This document shows positions 26,133 to 34,401 of a stretch of DNA of 64,000 nucleotides, one piece after another. A program made the position numbers and the translations under genes. The first letter of the stretch is position 1. Each line of letters opens with the position of its first letter. The notes beneath the pieces were generated by a model. That model worked only from the letters and a program-made list of their open reading frames with translations, had not been told where the DNA came from and searched no databases. Source of the stretch: Colwellia sp. 75C3 (lineage in GTDB: Bacteria > Pseudomonadota > Gammaproteobacteria > Enterobacterales > Alteromonadaceae); assembly GCF_002836255.1 (NCBI RefSeq), contig NZ_PJAU01000059.1, positions 186,001-250,000 on the forward strand, written 5' to 3'.

Positions 26133-26308
26133 TGAAAGAATCGATAGATGAAGTGAAAAATGAGTTAAAATCTAAGTTATTGTATTGGAATAACCTAAAA
26201 AGTAGAAAAATAAAAGCAGGCGTAATCCTTGTATTTATCGGGGTTATTGTACTAAAAATATTCACCACAGTATTAACTTTTGATTGGGTCAGTGGTTTAT
26301 TTACGTAA
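26132..26308 (+). CDS. Small single-pass membrane protein, 58 aa
   Basis: The frame starts with ATG overlapping the stop of the GNAT gene (TGATG), so translational coupling is likely. It encodes a basic, charged N terminus (MKESIDEVKNELKSKLLYW) and one hydrophobic helix (AGVILVFIGVIVLKIFTTVL), ending FDWVSGLFT. No family recognised. Confidence 0.6.
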   Translation: MKESIDEVKNELKSKLLYWNNLKSRKIKAGVILVFIGVIVLKIFTTVLTFDWVSGLFT

Positions 26309-26410
26309 AAATCACAAAAGCTATCTAGTTAGCGGATATTGGTGATAGCTAAGTAGACCAAGTTAGGCTAAATTTAGTATCAATATATTAACCACTTACG
26401 AACCTTTTAT

Positions 26411-27622
26411 ATGCTAACTCGATTTGTTTTATTTTGCTTATTTTTAGCGTCATATACTGCTTTAGCAGATACAAATAAAAAGTTGGTTATTTATCATGAT
26501 GCCGATTACTCATTAAATCAGTTATCGGCTAATGCAATGAAAATGGGATTGCTTACCGCATTTGATGAAGTTGACAATGAAATACAAGGCTTTAGTTTAG
26601 AGCTCAAAGAGAAAAATCATCGAGGTAATATTAAACGTAGTTTGCTAAGCATGAAAGATTTTCTTAAAGATGAAAAAGCATTGTTTATTCTTGGTGGTTT
26701 GCACTCTCCTCCGTATATAAAAAATCGTACCTTTATTAATGAAAATCAAATTCCTCTTTTAGTACCTTGGGCGGCAGGTGGCCCAATCACGCGCTATCCA
26801 AGCGCGGATAACTGGGTATTTCGCTTATCTGTTGATGATACTAAAGCAGGTATTCGCATTAGTGAATTCGCACTCCAGAACCTCTCCTGTAAAAACCCTC
26901 ATTTGTTATTAGAAGATACCGCTTGGGGCAAATCGAATAAGAAAACAATGTCGTCATATTTGCAAGATAAAGTACCTTTTGGTTTAAGCTTATTCGGTTG
27001 GAATATTAAAGAAAATTCAGCGCGTATAATGGTTAGAAATATAATTTCAGCAGGTTATGATTGCGTCTTTTTTGTGGGTAATTTCAATGAAACTCATCAG
27101 TTTGTAAATGCTATGGCGGCGATGGAAAAAGAGAAAAGGTTGCCTATCATCAGTCACTGGGGAGCCACGGGAGGTGATGTAGATATGATATTCAATGAAA
27201 AGATTAAACAAGACGTATCTTTTCATTTTATTCAGAGTTGTTATTCCCTTGCTTCATCGAAGCAATCTTTATTTCAACGTTCAGTCATGGCAAGAGCAAA
27301 AAAGCTATTTCCTGAAGAGTTTACTTCGCCAGAAAAGGTTAAAGCGCCAGCAGGGTTTATACACGCTTACGATCTTGGACGATTAGCTATTTCGGCATTA
27401 CAACAAATAGAATTGACCGGTAATATGAAGCAGGATCGTTTTTTATTCCAACAAGCCTTGGAGTCTTTGCAACAACCCGTTCAAGGGCTTATTAAAGAAT
27501 ATGACAAGCCGTTTTCTAAGTGGAGTGAACAACACCAAGATGCGCACGAAGCGTTAAGGCTTGAAAACTTCTGTATGGCAACTTTTGGTGAGCATAATCA
27601 AATTAACGTAACGGCTAATTAA
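26411..27622 (+). CDS. Periplasmic binding protein, branched-chain amino-acid type
   Basis: 403 aa with a signal peptide (MLTRFVLFCLFLASYTALA). Type I periplasmic-binding fold: FILGGLHSPPYIKNRTFIN, LVPWAAGGPITRY, VFFVGNFNETHQF and GATGGDVDMIF are the two-lobe landmarks of the Leu/Ile/Val-binding group. No permease or ATPase genes follow; instead a histidine kinase gene starts 5 bases after the stop. The likely role is to capture a ligand and present it to the sensor domain of that kinase. Confidence 0.78.
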   Translation: MLTRFVLFCLFLASYTALADTNKKLVIYHDADYSLNQLSANAMKMGLLTAFDEVDNEIQGFSLELKEKNHRGNIKRSLLSMKDFLKDEKALFILGGLHSPPYIKNRTFINENQIPLLVPWAAGGPITRYPSADNWVFRLSVDDTKAGIRISEFALQNLSCKNPHLLLEDTAWGKSNKKTMSSYLQDKVPFGLSLFGWNIKENSARIMVRNIISAGYDCVFFVGNFNETHQFVNAMAAMEKEKRLPIISHWGATGGDVDMIFNEKIKQDVSFHFIQSCYSLASSKQSLFQRSVMARAKKLFPEEFTSPEKVKAPAGFIHAYDLGRLAISALQQIELTGNMKQDRFLFQQALESLQQPVQGLIKEYDKPFSKWSEQHQDAHEALRLENFCMATFGEHNQINVTAN

Positions 27623-27627
27623 GCGTT

Positions 27628-30015
27628 ATGAACTTTTTAAAAAAACTTAAAAGCAAAGCGGGTCTTACCTATTTAGTGTTGTTGCTGGGATTCTTGTTTT
27701 CACTGTTAATAAATATTAACTTTGTGTCAGAGCGTGCCGTTTCTTCTTTAACACAACTTCAAGAAAGTCACACTAAGCTGCAGGCTCAGTCCACTTTTGA
27801 TAATCTTCAGCAATTTCTTGAGAATCGCGTCAAGCTGCTTGCTGAATTAGGTGAATCGCCTATTGTCACTTCAAGTGTTATGGGGGTTGAACTGGCCTCG
27901 GCAAACTTGACCGATTTACTTAATGATCGAAAGATTTTGGGTTCTAAAGAAAAAATTTATATTACCGATTTTACTGGTGAATTAATTTACCCTAAACCTA
28001 CGGTAAAACTTTCACGTCCACCGTTCATTGAAAACACAATTGAAAAGATAATTGACCATAAAGCACCGCTTGTTTTAACCATCATTAAAGACGCGGAACA
28101 GCATTATTTTAGTATCGCCATGCCGGTGAAATATAATAATGGTGTAGAAGGTATCATTAGCTTTGATATCGTCAGTCATTCCATTGAAAAACTTTTAGCC
28201 GAGTTAACTAAAGATAATAATTATGCGGTCAGTTTTGTTAATAAAAGTGATTTGTTTTTTCAAACAACGCCCTTAAATAATTATTCTTTAGTATCAACAT
28301 ACCCTGTTGCTAATACCGCAATGGAATTAAAATTTTATACCTCCACAAGTAAATTACAGGAGGAAAAAGAGCAGTATGTTTGGCAAATAGGTAGCACGCT
28401 GGCTGTGACTACCTTGTTTTCTTTTGTGTTATTAGCTTTGTTAATTCGTTCATTACTGATCAATCCATTAAAAAAACTGGCCATTTCAGAAAGAAAAATA
28501 AAACAAAGTGAAGAACGATATCAATTCGCTATCCAGGGCAGTAATGATGGGATTTGGGATTGGAACTACCAAACGGGAGACGTTTATTTCTCCGAGCGTT
28601 GGTTAGGTATGTTGGGATACGAACCGAAAGAAAAAAAAGGCAATGTAGAAACTTGGAGCGAACTCTGTCATCCAGATGACGTTGAGCGGACGTTGAAATT
28701 GGTTGAAGCCTGCTCTAAGGGTAGTCAAAATGGATATCGCATTGAATTTCGGATGCGCCACAAAAAGGGACATTGGGTACCTATTCTATCGCGAGCTTAT
28801 GCCGCTCGTGACCCAGAATCACACGAAGTTCTGCGTTTTGTCGGCACGCATATTGACCTTACCCAACAGAAAATTGACGAACAAGTATTACGACAAGCGA
28901 AGCAGGCTGCCGAAGACGACAACCAAGCTAAAAGTGATTTTTTAGCTAATATGAGTCATGAGATTCGTACACCCATGAATGGTGTATTAGGTTCATTGCA
29001 AATATTGAAACGAGATAACTTGTCTGAGTCTTCAAAAGAAATGGTTGAAATGGGTATCACCTCTTCAAAAAATCTACTTGCAATTATTAATGATATTTTA
29101 GATTTATCTAAAATAGAATCCAATAACATTAGTTTAGAGTCACTACCGACCAACATCGAGGGGTTATTCAAATCTATAATTGCTGAACTTTCCTTGTCAG
29201 CTGAACAAAAAAAAATTGGCTTAATCTTTACCATAAAAAAAGGCATGCACGCCCATTGGTTGGCTGATCCGGTAAGATTGAGGCAAATTATTTTAAATTT
29301 AATTTCTAATGCAATTAAATTTACCCTTAAGGGTGAGGTGAACATTACCCTTAGTGAGCAAAATGAGGCATTGCTATTTGAGGTGAGAGACACGGGTATA
29401 GGTATTTCTGAAGCTCAAATTAATAAATTATTTAACCGTTTTGAACAAGCTGATGCGACAACCACTAGGAATTATGGCGGTACAGGTCTAGGTTTACCTA
29501 TTGCTAAACAATTAACAAACCTAATGGGGGGAGAAATAACAGTCATCAGTGAAGAGCAGGTAGGTTCTACTTTTAGTGTCGTCTTACCATTAAATAAAAC
29601 TGAGCCGGCAAGACATGACGCGTTGGCATTGACGCAAGTACAAGCGCCACAAGCAGAGAAGCTGAATATTCTGCTGGCAGAGGATAATAAGATAAATCAA
29701 AAGATTTTTAGTGCAGTGCTTCGCCCTACCAAAGCAACCATTCGTATTGCTAATGACGGTATAGAGGCAATCGATGAGGTGGGTAAGTTATTACCTGATT
29801 TGATTTTTATGGATATTCAAATGCCAAATATGGACGGTGTTCAGGCGTGTGAAATTATTAAAAATTCCCATCCCAATATTCCGGTTATTGCTTTAACCGC
29901 AAATGTTATGACACGCGATATTGATAAATATAAGCAGGCAGGGTTTGATCACTGTTTAGGTAAACCTATTGATGTAGATGAAATTTATACACTGATACAA
30001 AAATATACCGACTAA
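27628..30015 (+). CDS. Hybrid histidine kinase, dCACHE-PAS-HisKA-HATPase-REC
   Basis: 795 aa: first membrane segment 12-31, periplasmic double-Cache-like sensor about 40-250, second membrane segment 255-275, PAS about 295-410 with the PAC signature, HisKA with His444 (ANMSHEIRTPMNG), HATPase with NLISNAIKF, DTGIGIS and YGGTGLGL, and a receiver (680-795) with Asp729 in FMDIQMPNMDG. Five bases separate it from the binding-protein gene, so they form an operon and probably one signalling unit. No HPt or regulator gene is adjacent. Confidence 0.9.
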   Translation: MNFLKKLKSKAGLTYLVLLLGFLFSLLININFVSERAVSSLTQLQESHTKLQAQSTFDNLQQFLENRVKLLAELGESPIVTSSVMGVELASANLTDLLNDRKILGSKEKIYITDFTGELIYPKPTVKLSRPPFIENTIEKIIDHKAPLVLTIIKDAEQHYFSIAMPVKYNNGVEGIISFDIVSHSIEKLLAELTKDNNYAVSFVNKSDLFFQTTPLNNYSLVSTYPVANTAMELKFYTSTSKLQEEKEQYVWQIGSTLAVTTLFSFVLLALLIRSLLINPLKKLAISERKIKQSEERYQFAIQGSNDGIWDWNYQTGDVYFSERWLGMLGYEPKEKKGNVETWSELCHPDDVERTLKLVEACSKGSQNGYRIEFRMRHKKGHWVPILSRAYAARDPESHEVLRFVGTHIDLTQQKIDEQVLRQAKQAAEDDNQAKSDFLANMSHEIRTPMNGVLGSLQILKRDNLSESSKEMVEMGITSSKNLLAIINDILDLSKIESNNISLESLPTNIEGLFKSIIAELSLSAEQKKIGLIFTIKKGMHAHWLADPVRLRQIILNLISNAIKFTLKGEVNITLSEQNEALLFEVRDTGIGISEAQINKLFNRFEQADATTTRNYGGTGLGLPIAKQLTNLMGGEITVISEEQVGSTFSVVLPLNKTEPARHDALALTQVQAPQAEKLNILLAEDNKINQKIFSAVLRPTKATIRIANDGIEAIDEVGKLLPDLIFMDIQMPNMDGVQACEIIKNSHPNIPVIALTANVMTRDIDKYKQAGFDHCLGKPIDVDEIYTLIQKYTD

Positions 30016-30130
30016 CTCGATAGCCAATAAACTTGGGCAATAATTATGGGTAGTTATTAAAACGAAAAATTCATCTCAGTTGCAGTCTAAAATTTTTATC
30101 TGTGGTGTTTATTTACAATAGTTAGAACAA

Positions 30131-30562
30131 ATGGAGATGAAAGTGTTAGCAGAGAAATATTGCTTAAAATTAGAAACCCCAACTGTCCAAGACTTTTTAC
30201 TCTTACGTCGTAAAATAGGTTGGGGTGATCTTGCTGCTAACCTCGCTGAAAAGAGCTTAAATAGCAGCTTGTTTCACGTTATTATTTACTATGACGGACA
30301 ACTTATTGGTATGGGGCGTGTGGTGGGGGATGGTGCGATGTACTTCTATATTCAGGATGTCATTGTTGATCCAAGTTATCAAAGCCAAGGTCTCGGCACT
30401 GTGCTAATGGATACAATAGAAGGTTATTTACGCTATACCGCACAAAAAGGCTCAACCATAGGTTTGTTATCAGCAGCCGGAAGAGAAAGTTTTTATGCTC
30501 GTTATGGCTATATTCAAAGACCTAGTGATTCTACGGGTCATGGTATGTGCAGGTTTGTATAA
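30131..30562 (+). CDS. GNAT family acetyltransferase
   Basis: 143 aa, short GNAT domain: GRVVGDGAMYFYIQDVIVDPSYQSQGLGTVLMDTI is motif A with the Q-x-x-G-x-G/A loop, and ESFYARYGYIQRP is motif B. Typical of small stand-alone acetylators; substrate unknown. An internal ATG at 30137 (MKVLAEKY) is an alternative start. About 70 bases before the broken RidA gene. Confidence 0.85.
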   Translation: MEMKVLAEKYCLKLETPTVQDFLLLRRKIGWGDLAANLAEKSLNSSLFHVIIYYDGQLIGMGRVVGDGAMYFYIQDVIVDPSYQSQGLGTVLMDTIEGYLRYTAQKGSTIGLLSAAGRESFYARYGYIQRPSDSTGHGMCRFV

Positions 30563-30635
30563 TACCCATATCATTAAATTATTGCTCACTAGTGCTAGCT
30601 AAAATACTTCACGTCAATATTAAAAAGGCATTCCT

Positions 30636-31259
30636 ATGATCGAGAGAAAATCTGGTATTTATGATGGTCGTAGTAAATTATCAGCCTATAAATACTTAGT
30701 GTGGACGGTAGCGACATCAGCAGATACCTCGGTGGGTATTGAACAACAAACATTACTTACTTTGGCGACAATTGAGGCGAATTTGACGGAGTTAAGCTCA
30801 GATAAAAGCCGAATTGTTTCTGCACAAGTTTATACCCGTTCCACTTGAAAATGCATGATTCAGCTGGAATTAGAAACGTCTTTAGGCAAGGCAAGGCATT
30901 GATTGAAGAGAATGGTAAGCCCCTTCTCAAAATCAATAACGCAGCATAAAGCGTTTCTAAACCTGCCCTTTGGGGAAGTCTGAGCAAATCATACTCAGCG
31001 TTACATTTCTTTTTAAGGGAATAACCCTTAATAAAAAAATGCGCCTTGTTTATGAGTCGCTCAAACTTCTTGAAACGAGCATTTTCAAATGGAGCGGGTA
31101 TACATCGCTAAGATGACAGATAAACCCTTGATGGATACTGTATGGCAAAACTGGTTAGGCGATAATCCTCAACATTGGCCACAACGTGCATGCCTTGGAG
31201 TGAACCTTGAAGGTGATGTGCTAATTGAAGTGACAGTTACGGCAGTGCGTAGCACTTAA
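30636..31259 (+). pseudogene. RidA/YjgF family gene split by a MITE
   Basis: The 5' half codes for 66 residues ending SRIVSAQVY; the reading frame then enters a 268-bp insertion and stops after four foreign residues. The 3' half resumes at 31103 with IAKMTDKPLMDTVW and ends ACLGVNLEGDVLIEVTVTAVRST, containing the conserved Arg and the RidA C-terminal signature. Joining across the TA duplication restores a 117-aa open frame with the tyrosine codon completed across the junction. RidA enzymes hydrolyse reactive imines and enamines. The gene is inactive as it stands. Confidence 0.9.
30833..31100 (+). mobile_element. 268-bp MITE with TA target duplication, IS630/Tc1-like
   Basis: The ends are 22-bp imperfect inverted repeats beginning TACCCG (20 of 22 bases match between left end and reverse complement of right end, both ending TTTGAAAATGC or TTGAAAATGC). 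The flanks are TA on both sides (30831-30832 and 31101-31102), as expected for IS630/mariner-type transposases. No transposase frame inside. An internal core, including CAAAATCA and AACGCAGCAT, is shared with 43921-44045. Confidence 0.85.
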
Positions 31260-31273
31260 TTGGTTTTATAAAA

Positions 31274-32104
31274 ATGACTACACCTATACCAATAACCATG
31301 AATAATCTTATTAATGCCATTAAGGCTATCAACACTGAAGACCACACGTTACCTTTTGCGGTTTACTCCTCGATAAAATAGCAGCATTTATTAAATGTAC
31401 CGATAGTGAAACCGTTATTTATCGCAGTCCTTGATGGAGATAAAAAATTAGGTAAGCAGGGGGAGATAATTTGTCGAGCGGGTGACTTCATCTTTTTATC
31501 GGATAACCCTGCGATAAATATGCGTAATATTCCGAAAGAAAAAGAATACTTTGCGTTATTGATTGAGTTTGAATATGAGGACTTTATCGGCATAGGTCCG
31601 AATACCCTCAGTGAACAATCTTTTAGTCTTGGGGAAATATCCATTGCCCTAGAGAAGTGCCTGCAGCAATTTGTTGAGTGGTCGTTATTCTCGCCGCAAG
31701 CCATGTGGTCATTACGCCGAAAAGAAATTTTACAATTGCTTTATCACTTGGGATATAAAGACATTTTATCGATGGCTGTGCCTCATAAGCTAGGGCAAAA
31801 AATACATGTCATTTTAAGTGAACAACCTTCAGTAGATGTAGCACTCGCCACTATTTGCCAAAAAGTCGCTATGAGCGAATCGACCCTCAGGCGCAAGTTA
31901 TTCGCAGAAGGTACGACGATTCAAGAAATAAAAGATCAGGTGAAATTAGGACTTGGTTTGCACTTGTTACAAACGACTAGTCATTCAATTGTGTATATCG
32001 CAGAGCAATGTGGTTATCAGTCACAATCTCGTTTTACCAGCCGCTTTAAAGGGCGATTTGGTCTGACACCTTCAGCTTTACGTAAAACTAAAGTGACGGA
32101 TTAG
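31274..32104 (+). pseudogene. AraC-family regulator interrupted by an in-frame amber codon
   Basis: From ATG at 31274 the frame encodes 35 residues ending FAVYSSIK, then TAG at 31379-31381, then continues in the same frame through QHLLNVPIVKPLFIAVLDG to the stop at 32104. The 3' part has a cupin-like N-terminal remnant and an intact AraC double helix-turn-helix (MSESTLRRKLFAEGTTIQEIKDQ, IAEQCGYQSQSRFTSRFKGRFG). A shortened product could start at GTG 31406 (232 aa). Either a nonsense pseudogene or a truncated regulator; a sequencing error is also possible. Confidence 0.7.
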
Positions 32105-32222
32105 GGCGAAAACTTGACGGGATTGAGACTATAAATATTGCGGGCGATCGATAAAATATTCCCTATTGAAATAACCGATATTCAACCATCAATGCCCATT
32201 ACGTTAAATAAGGAACATGATT

Positions 32223-32780
32223 ATGTTTAAGTCGTTCACAGCCGTTGCTTTACTCACCTTAAGTCTTTCATCAACCGTTTTCGCCGAGTCGCTTAAGTTG
32301 TCTAGTCAGGATATTACCAACGGAGAGTTCATGTCTAAAGCGCAAGAATTTACTGGCTTTGGTTGTAGTGGAAGTGATTTATCACCACAGCTGAAATGGT
32401 CTGGTGCGCCTGAAGGGACTAAAAGTTTCGCTATTACCGCTTATGATCCTGACGCGCCGACAGGTAGTGGTTGGTGGCATTGGCAAATCGTGAATATTCC
32501 TAGCACAGTGACAGAAGTTGCTGCCGGTGCAGGTAGCACAAAAAAAGCTTTAGCCCCTGAAGGTAGCATGCAAATAACGAATGATTATGGAAGCCAAGGT
32601 TTTGGTGGTGCTTGTCCTCCAGCAGGCCATGGTATTCATCATTATCGCTTTACCGTGCATGCACTATCAGTTGATAAGCTTGAATTGCCAGAAGGAGCTT
32701 CAGGCGCGTTAGCAGGCTATATGATTAATGCCAACACTATCGAAACAAGCACGATAGAGTCTTTATATAAACGAGACTAA
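32223..32780 (+). CDS. YbhB/YbcL-type (PEBP-like) secreted protein
   Basis: 185 aa with a signal peptide (cleavage near FAES). PEBP fold: FGCSGSDLSPQLKWSGAPEGTKSFAITAYDPDAPTGSGWWHWQIVNIP, then GGACPPAGHGIHHYRFTVHAL, the conserved binding-pocket segments. YbhB-like proteins in bacteria are of unclear function (phospholipid or anionic ligand binding). I choose the start at 32223 because AAGGA is correctly spaced for it and too near the ATG at 32217. Confidence 0.87.
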   Translation: MFKSFTAVALLTLSLSSTVFAESLKLSSQDITNGEFMSKAQEFTGFGCSGSDLSPQLKWSGAPEGTKSFAITAYDPDAPTGSGWWHWQIVNIPSTVTEVAAGAGSTKKALAPEGSMQITNDYGSQGFGGACPPAGHGIHHYRFTVHALSVDKLELPEGASGALAGYMINANTIETSTIESLYKRD

Positions 32781-32847
32781 GATTTAACTGAATTGCTTTG
32801 CTCTTTCAAATGCTGAAAATCAGAGTCTAGGCATTCGTTTAAAATAA

Positions 32848-32884
32848 AAGTTGATGAGTGATAGCACGTTACACTCATCAACTT
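32848..32884. terminator. Bidirectional terminator between convergent genes
   Basis: AAGTTGATGAGTG at 32848-32860 pairs perfectly with CACTCATCAACTT at 32872-32884 (13-bp stem, 11-base loop). T-rich tracts lie on both outer sides, so it can end both the PEBP gene and the opposing PepSY gene. Confidence 0.85.
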
Positions 32885-32897
32885 TATTGTCTCTATT

Positions 32898-34073
32898 TTA
32901 AGTCACGTATACCGGCGCACTGACTTTTATTTTTCGACTATTCCGCCAACGTCTCCACGAAAGCATGGCCCCGGTGTAAACTAACAAACATGCTAATAGT
33001 GATGCTAAGCCCGCAATAGTTTGTCCAAAGGGTCCAAAAAACTCTCCCGTATGCAGAAACCTAATATAGCTGCGTAATTTACTATAAGTGGATAGTTGCT
33101 CAAATTTTTGTTCCTGTACCAAATCACCCGTTGTTTTATTTAGCAGTACTTTAAGCCGCTTTTGTGGCTCGCCACCATTGCCCTGATCGACTTGATATAC
33201 TTTGTTATTGGTCGGGATATTCTCTAATAAATCGTCTAGTGAGGAGTCTAATAAATTGTCTAATGAAAATTGAATGGTTTGCCACTGTGGGTAAAGCGCT
33301 TTGATCCTTAATAATTGCTGTTCAATAGGAAGTTGTAATAAGGTCTGCTGAGCTGAAACCTGCACAGGTTTTTCGAGAGACAATGACTCCGTTGATACTA
33401 GGTTTTTAAGGGTATTACCGGGCCATTTAAACGAAAAGAATAGCGCGGTAACCACCAAGACAAAAAGCACGGGTGCCATATAAACACCAAACACGTTATG
33501 CCATTGGTAATTTCTAGCACTTTTGTTGGGGTAATTACCCGATAAGGTTAATCTTTGTTTAAATGCTCTCGACTTAAATCGTTTAGGTAGCCATAAATAA
33601 AGCCCTGAAAGAATTAGCACAAGAAAAATAATATTTGCTATGCCATTGACCCATCGACCCGTTTCACTAAATTTCCCGTCAAATGTTAACCAACGATGAA
33701 AAGCACGTAATTTACTGAAAAAAGTTTTAGTATTTTGACCCGGTACTGCTAATTCAGCCCCAGTATAGGGATTAAGATAAGCGACTTTCTTTCTACCATC
33801 TTTGACTATAATCGGTGCATTATCTTGATTTTCTATCACAATTTCAGCGATCTTTTTCGTAGGATAACCTTTGGCAATAATCAAGAGTTCTGACATTGGT
33901 AAAATGGGTGTCGAACTTGTTGGCGCAGCAGGGTAATCAGCACGCTCGGCCGCTTTAATCATCTGACGTTCATAGGTTAATGCAACACCAGTGATAGACA
34001 TTAAAAAAATAAAAATAGCGGCGCTACAACCTAGGATCAAATGTAGCCAAAAAAAGGTTTTTCTTATATTCAT
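32898..34073 (-). CDS. PepSY-domain membrane protein (PiuB/iron-reductase-like)
   Basis: 391 aa. N-terminal TM helix FWLHLILGCSAAIFIFLMSITGVAL, then a PepSY-like periplasmic part, TM around IIFLVLILSGLYLWLPKRF and VLFVLVVTALFFSFKWPG, and a final TM LASLLACLLVYTGAML. This matches the PepSY_TM group, often found with TonB siderophore receptors and thought to reduce ferric chelates. No receptor is adjacent here, so the iron role is only family-based. Confidence 0.82.
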   Translation of the reverse strand: MNIRKTFFWLHLILGCSAAIFIFLMSITGVALTYERQMIKAAERADYPAAPTSSTPILPMSELLIIAKGYPTKKIAEIVIENQDNAPIIVKDGRKKVAYLNPYTGAELAVPGQNTKTFFSKLRAFHRWLTFDGKFSETGRWVNGIANIIFLVLILSGLYLWLPKRFKSRAFKQRLTLSGNYPNKSARNYQWHNVFGVYMAPVLFVLVVTALFFSFKWPGNTLKNLVSTESLSLEKPVQVSAQQTLLQLPIEQQLLRIKALYPQWQTIQFSLDNLLDSSLDDLLENIPTNNKVYQVDQGNGGEPQKRLKVLLNKTTGDLVQEQKFEQLSTYSKLRSYIRFLHTGEFFGPFGQTIAGLASLLACLLVYTGAMLSWRRWRNSRKIKVSAPVYVT

Positions 34074-34227
34074 CTATTTACCTTGAGCCAGTACTGATAA
34101 GTGCTGGGTATGAAACTTCCTTGAGTACGAAAAAAGATAAGCGTCGTGCTTATCTATAATATGTTTAATCAAATTTAGCAGAAAGAATTTTGCTGGTTTT
34201 GAAGTGACGTTTTGGGTGATTGTAATA

Positions 34228-34263
34228 TACTTTAATTACTTTAATTACTTTAATTACTTTAAA
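34228..34263. repeat. Tandem 9-base repeat, TACTTTAAT x4
   Basis: Four perfect or near-perfect copies of TACTTTAAT (the last reads TACTTTAAA) in the gap between the PepSY and malic enzyme genes. A minus-strand open frame over this stretch is an artefact of the repeat. The rest of the 328-base gap holds the terminator at 34328-34354. Confidence 0.85.
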
Positions 34264-34327
34264 TACGAATGATTCGTTATTGTATGTGTTTTTAGTATAT
34301 TCATGTCTAGCTATAAAAAATAGCAAT

Positions 34328-34354
34328 AAAAAAGCCGCTATTAATAGCGGCTTT
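34328..34354 (-). terminator. Terminator of the malic enzyme gene
   Basis: GCCGCTA at 34334-34340 pairs with TAGCGGC at 34345-34351 around a TTAA loop, with A/T extension on both sides. On the minus strand a T-run follows. Position 48 bases after the malic enzyme stop codon. Confidence 0.85.
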
Positions 34355-34401
34355 GTGGGCAAATAAAATAGATTAAATCTAACTATATCTAAGCAAGTTA
34401 G

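Noticed and set aside
30757..30987. 76-aa minus-strand frame inside and next to the MITE
   Set aside because: Spans the element junction, so it cannot be an old gene; no transposase motif.
34165..34362. 65-aa minus-strand frame
   Set aside because: Consists of the 9-base tandem repeat and the terminator hairpin (repeated KVIKV), an artefact.
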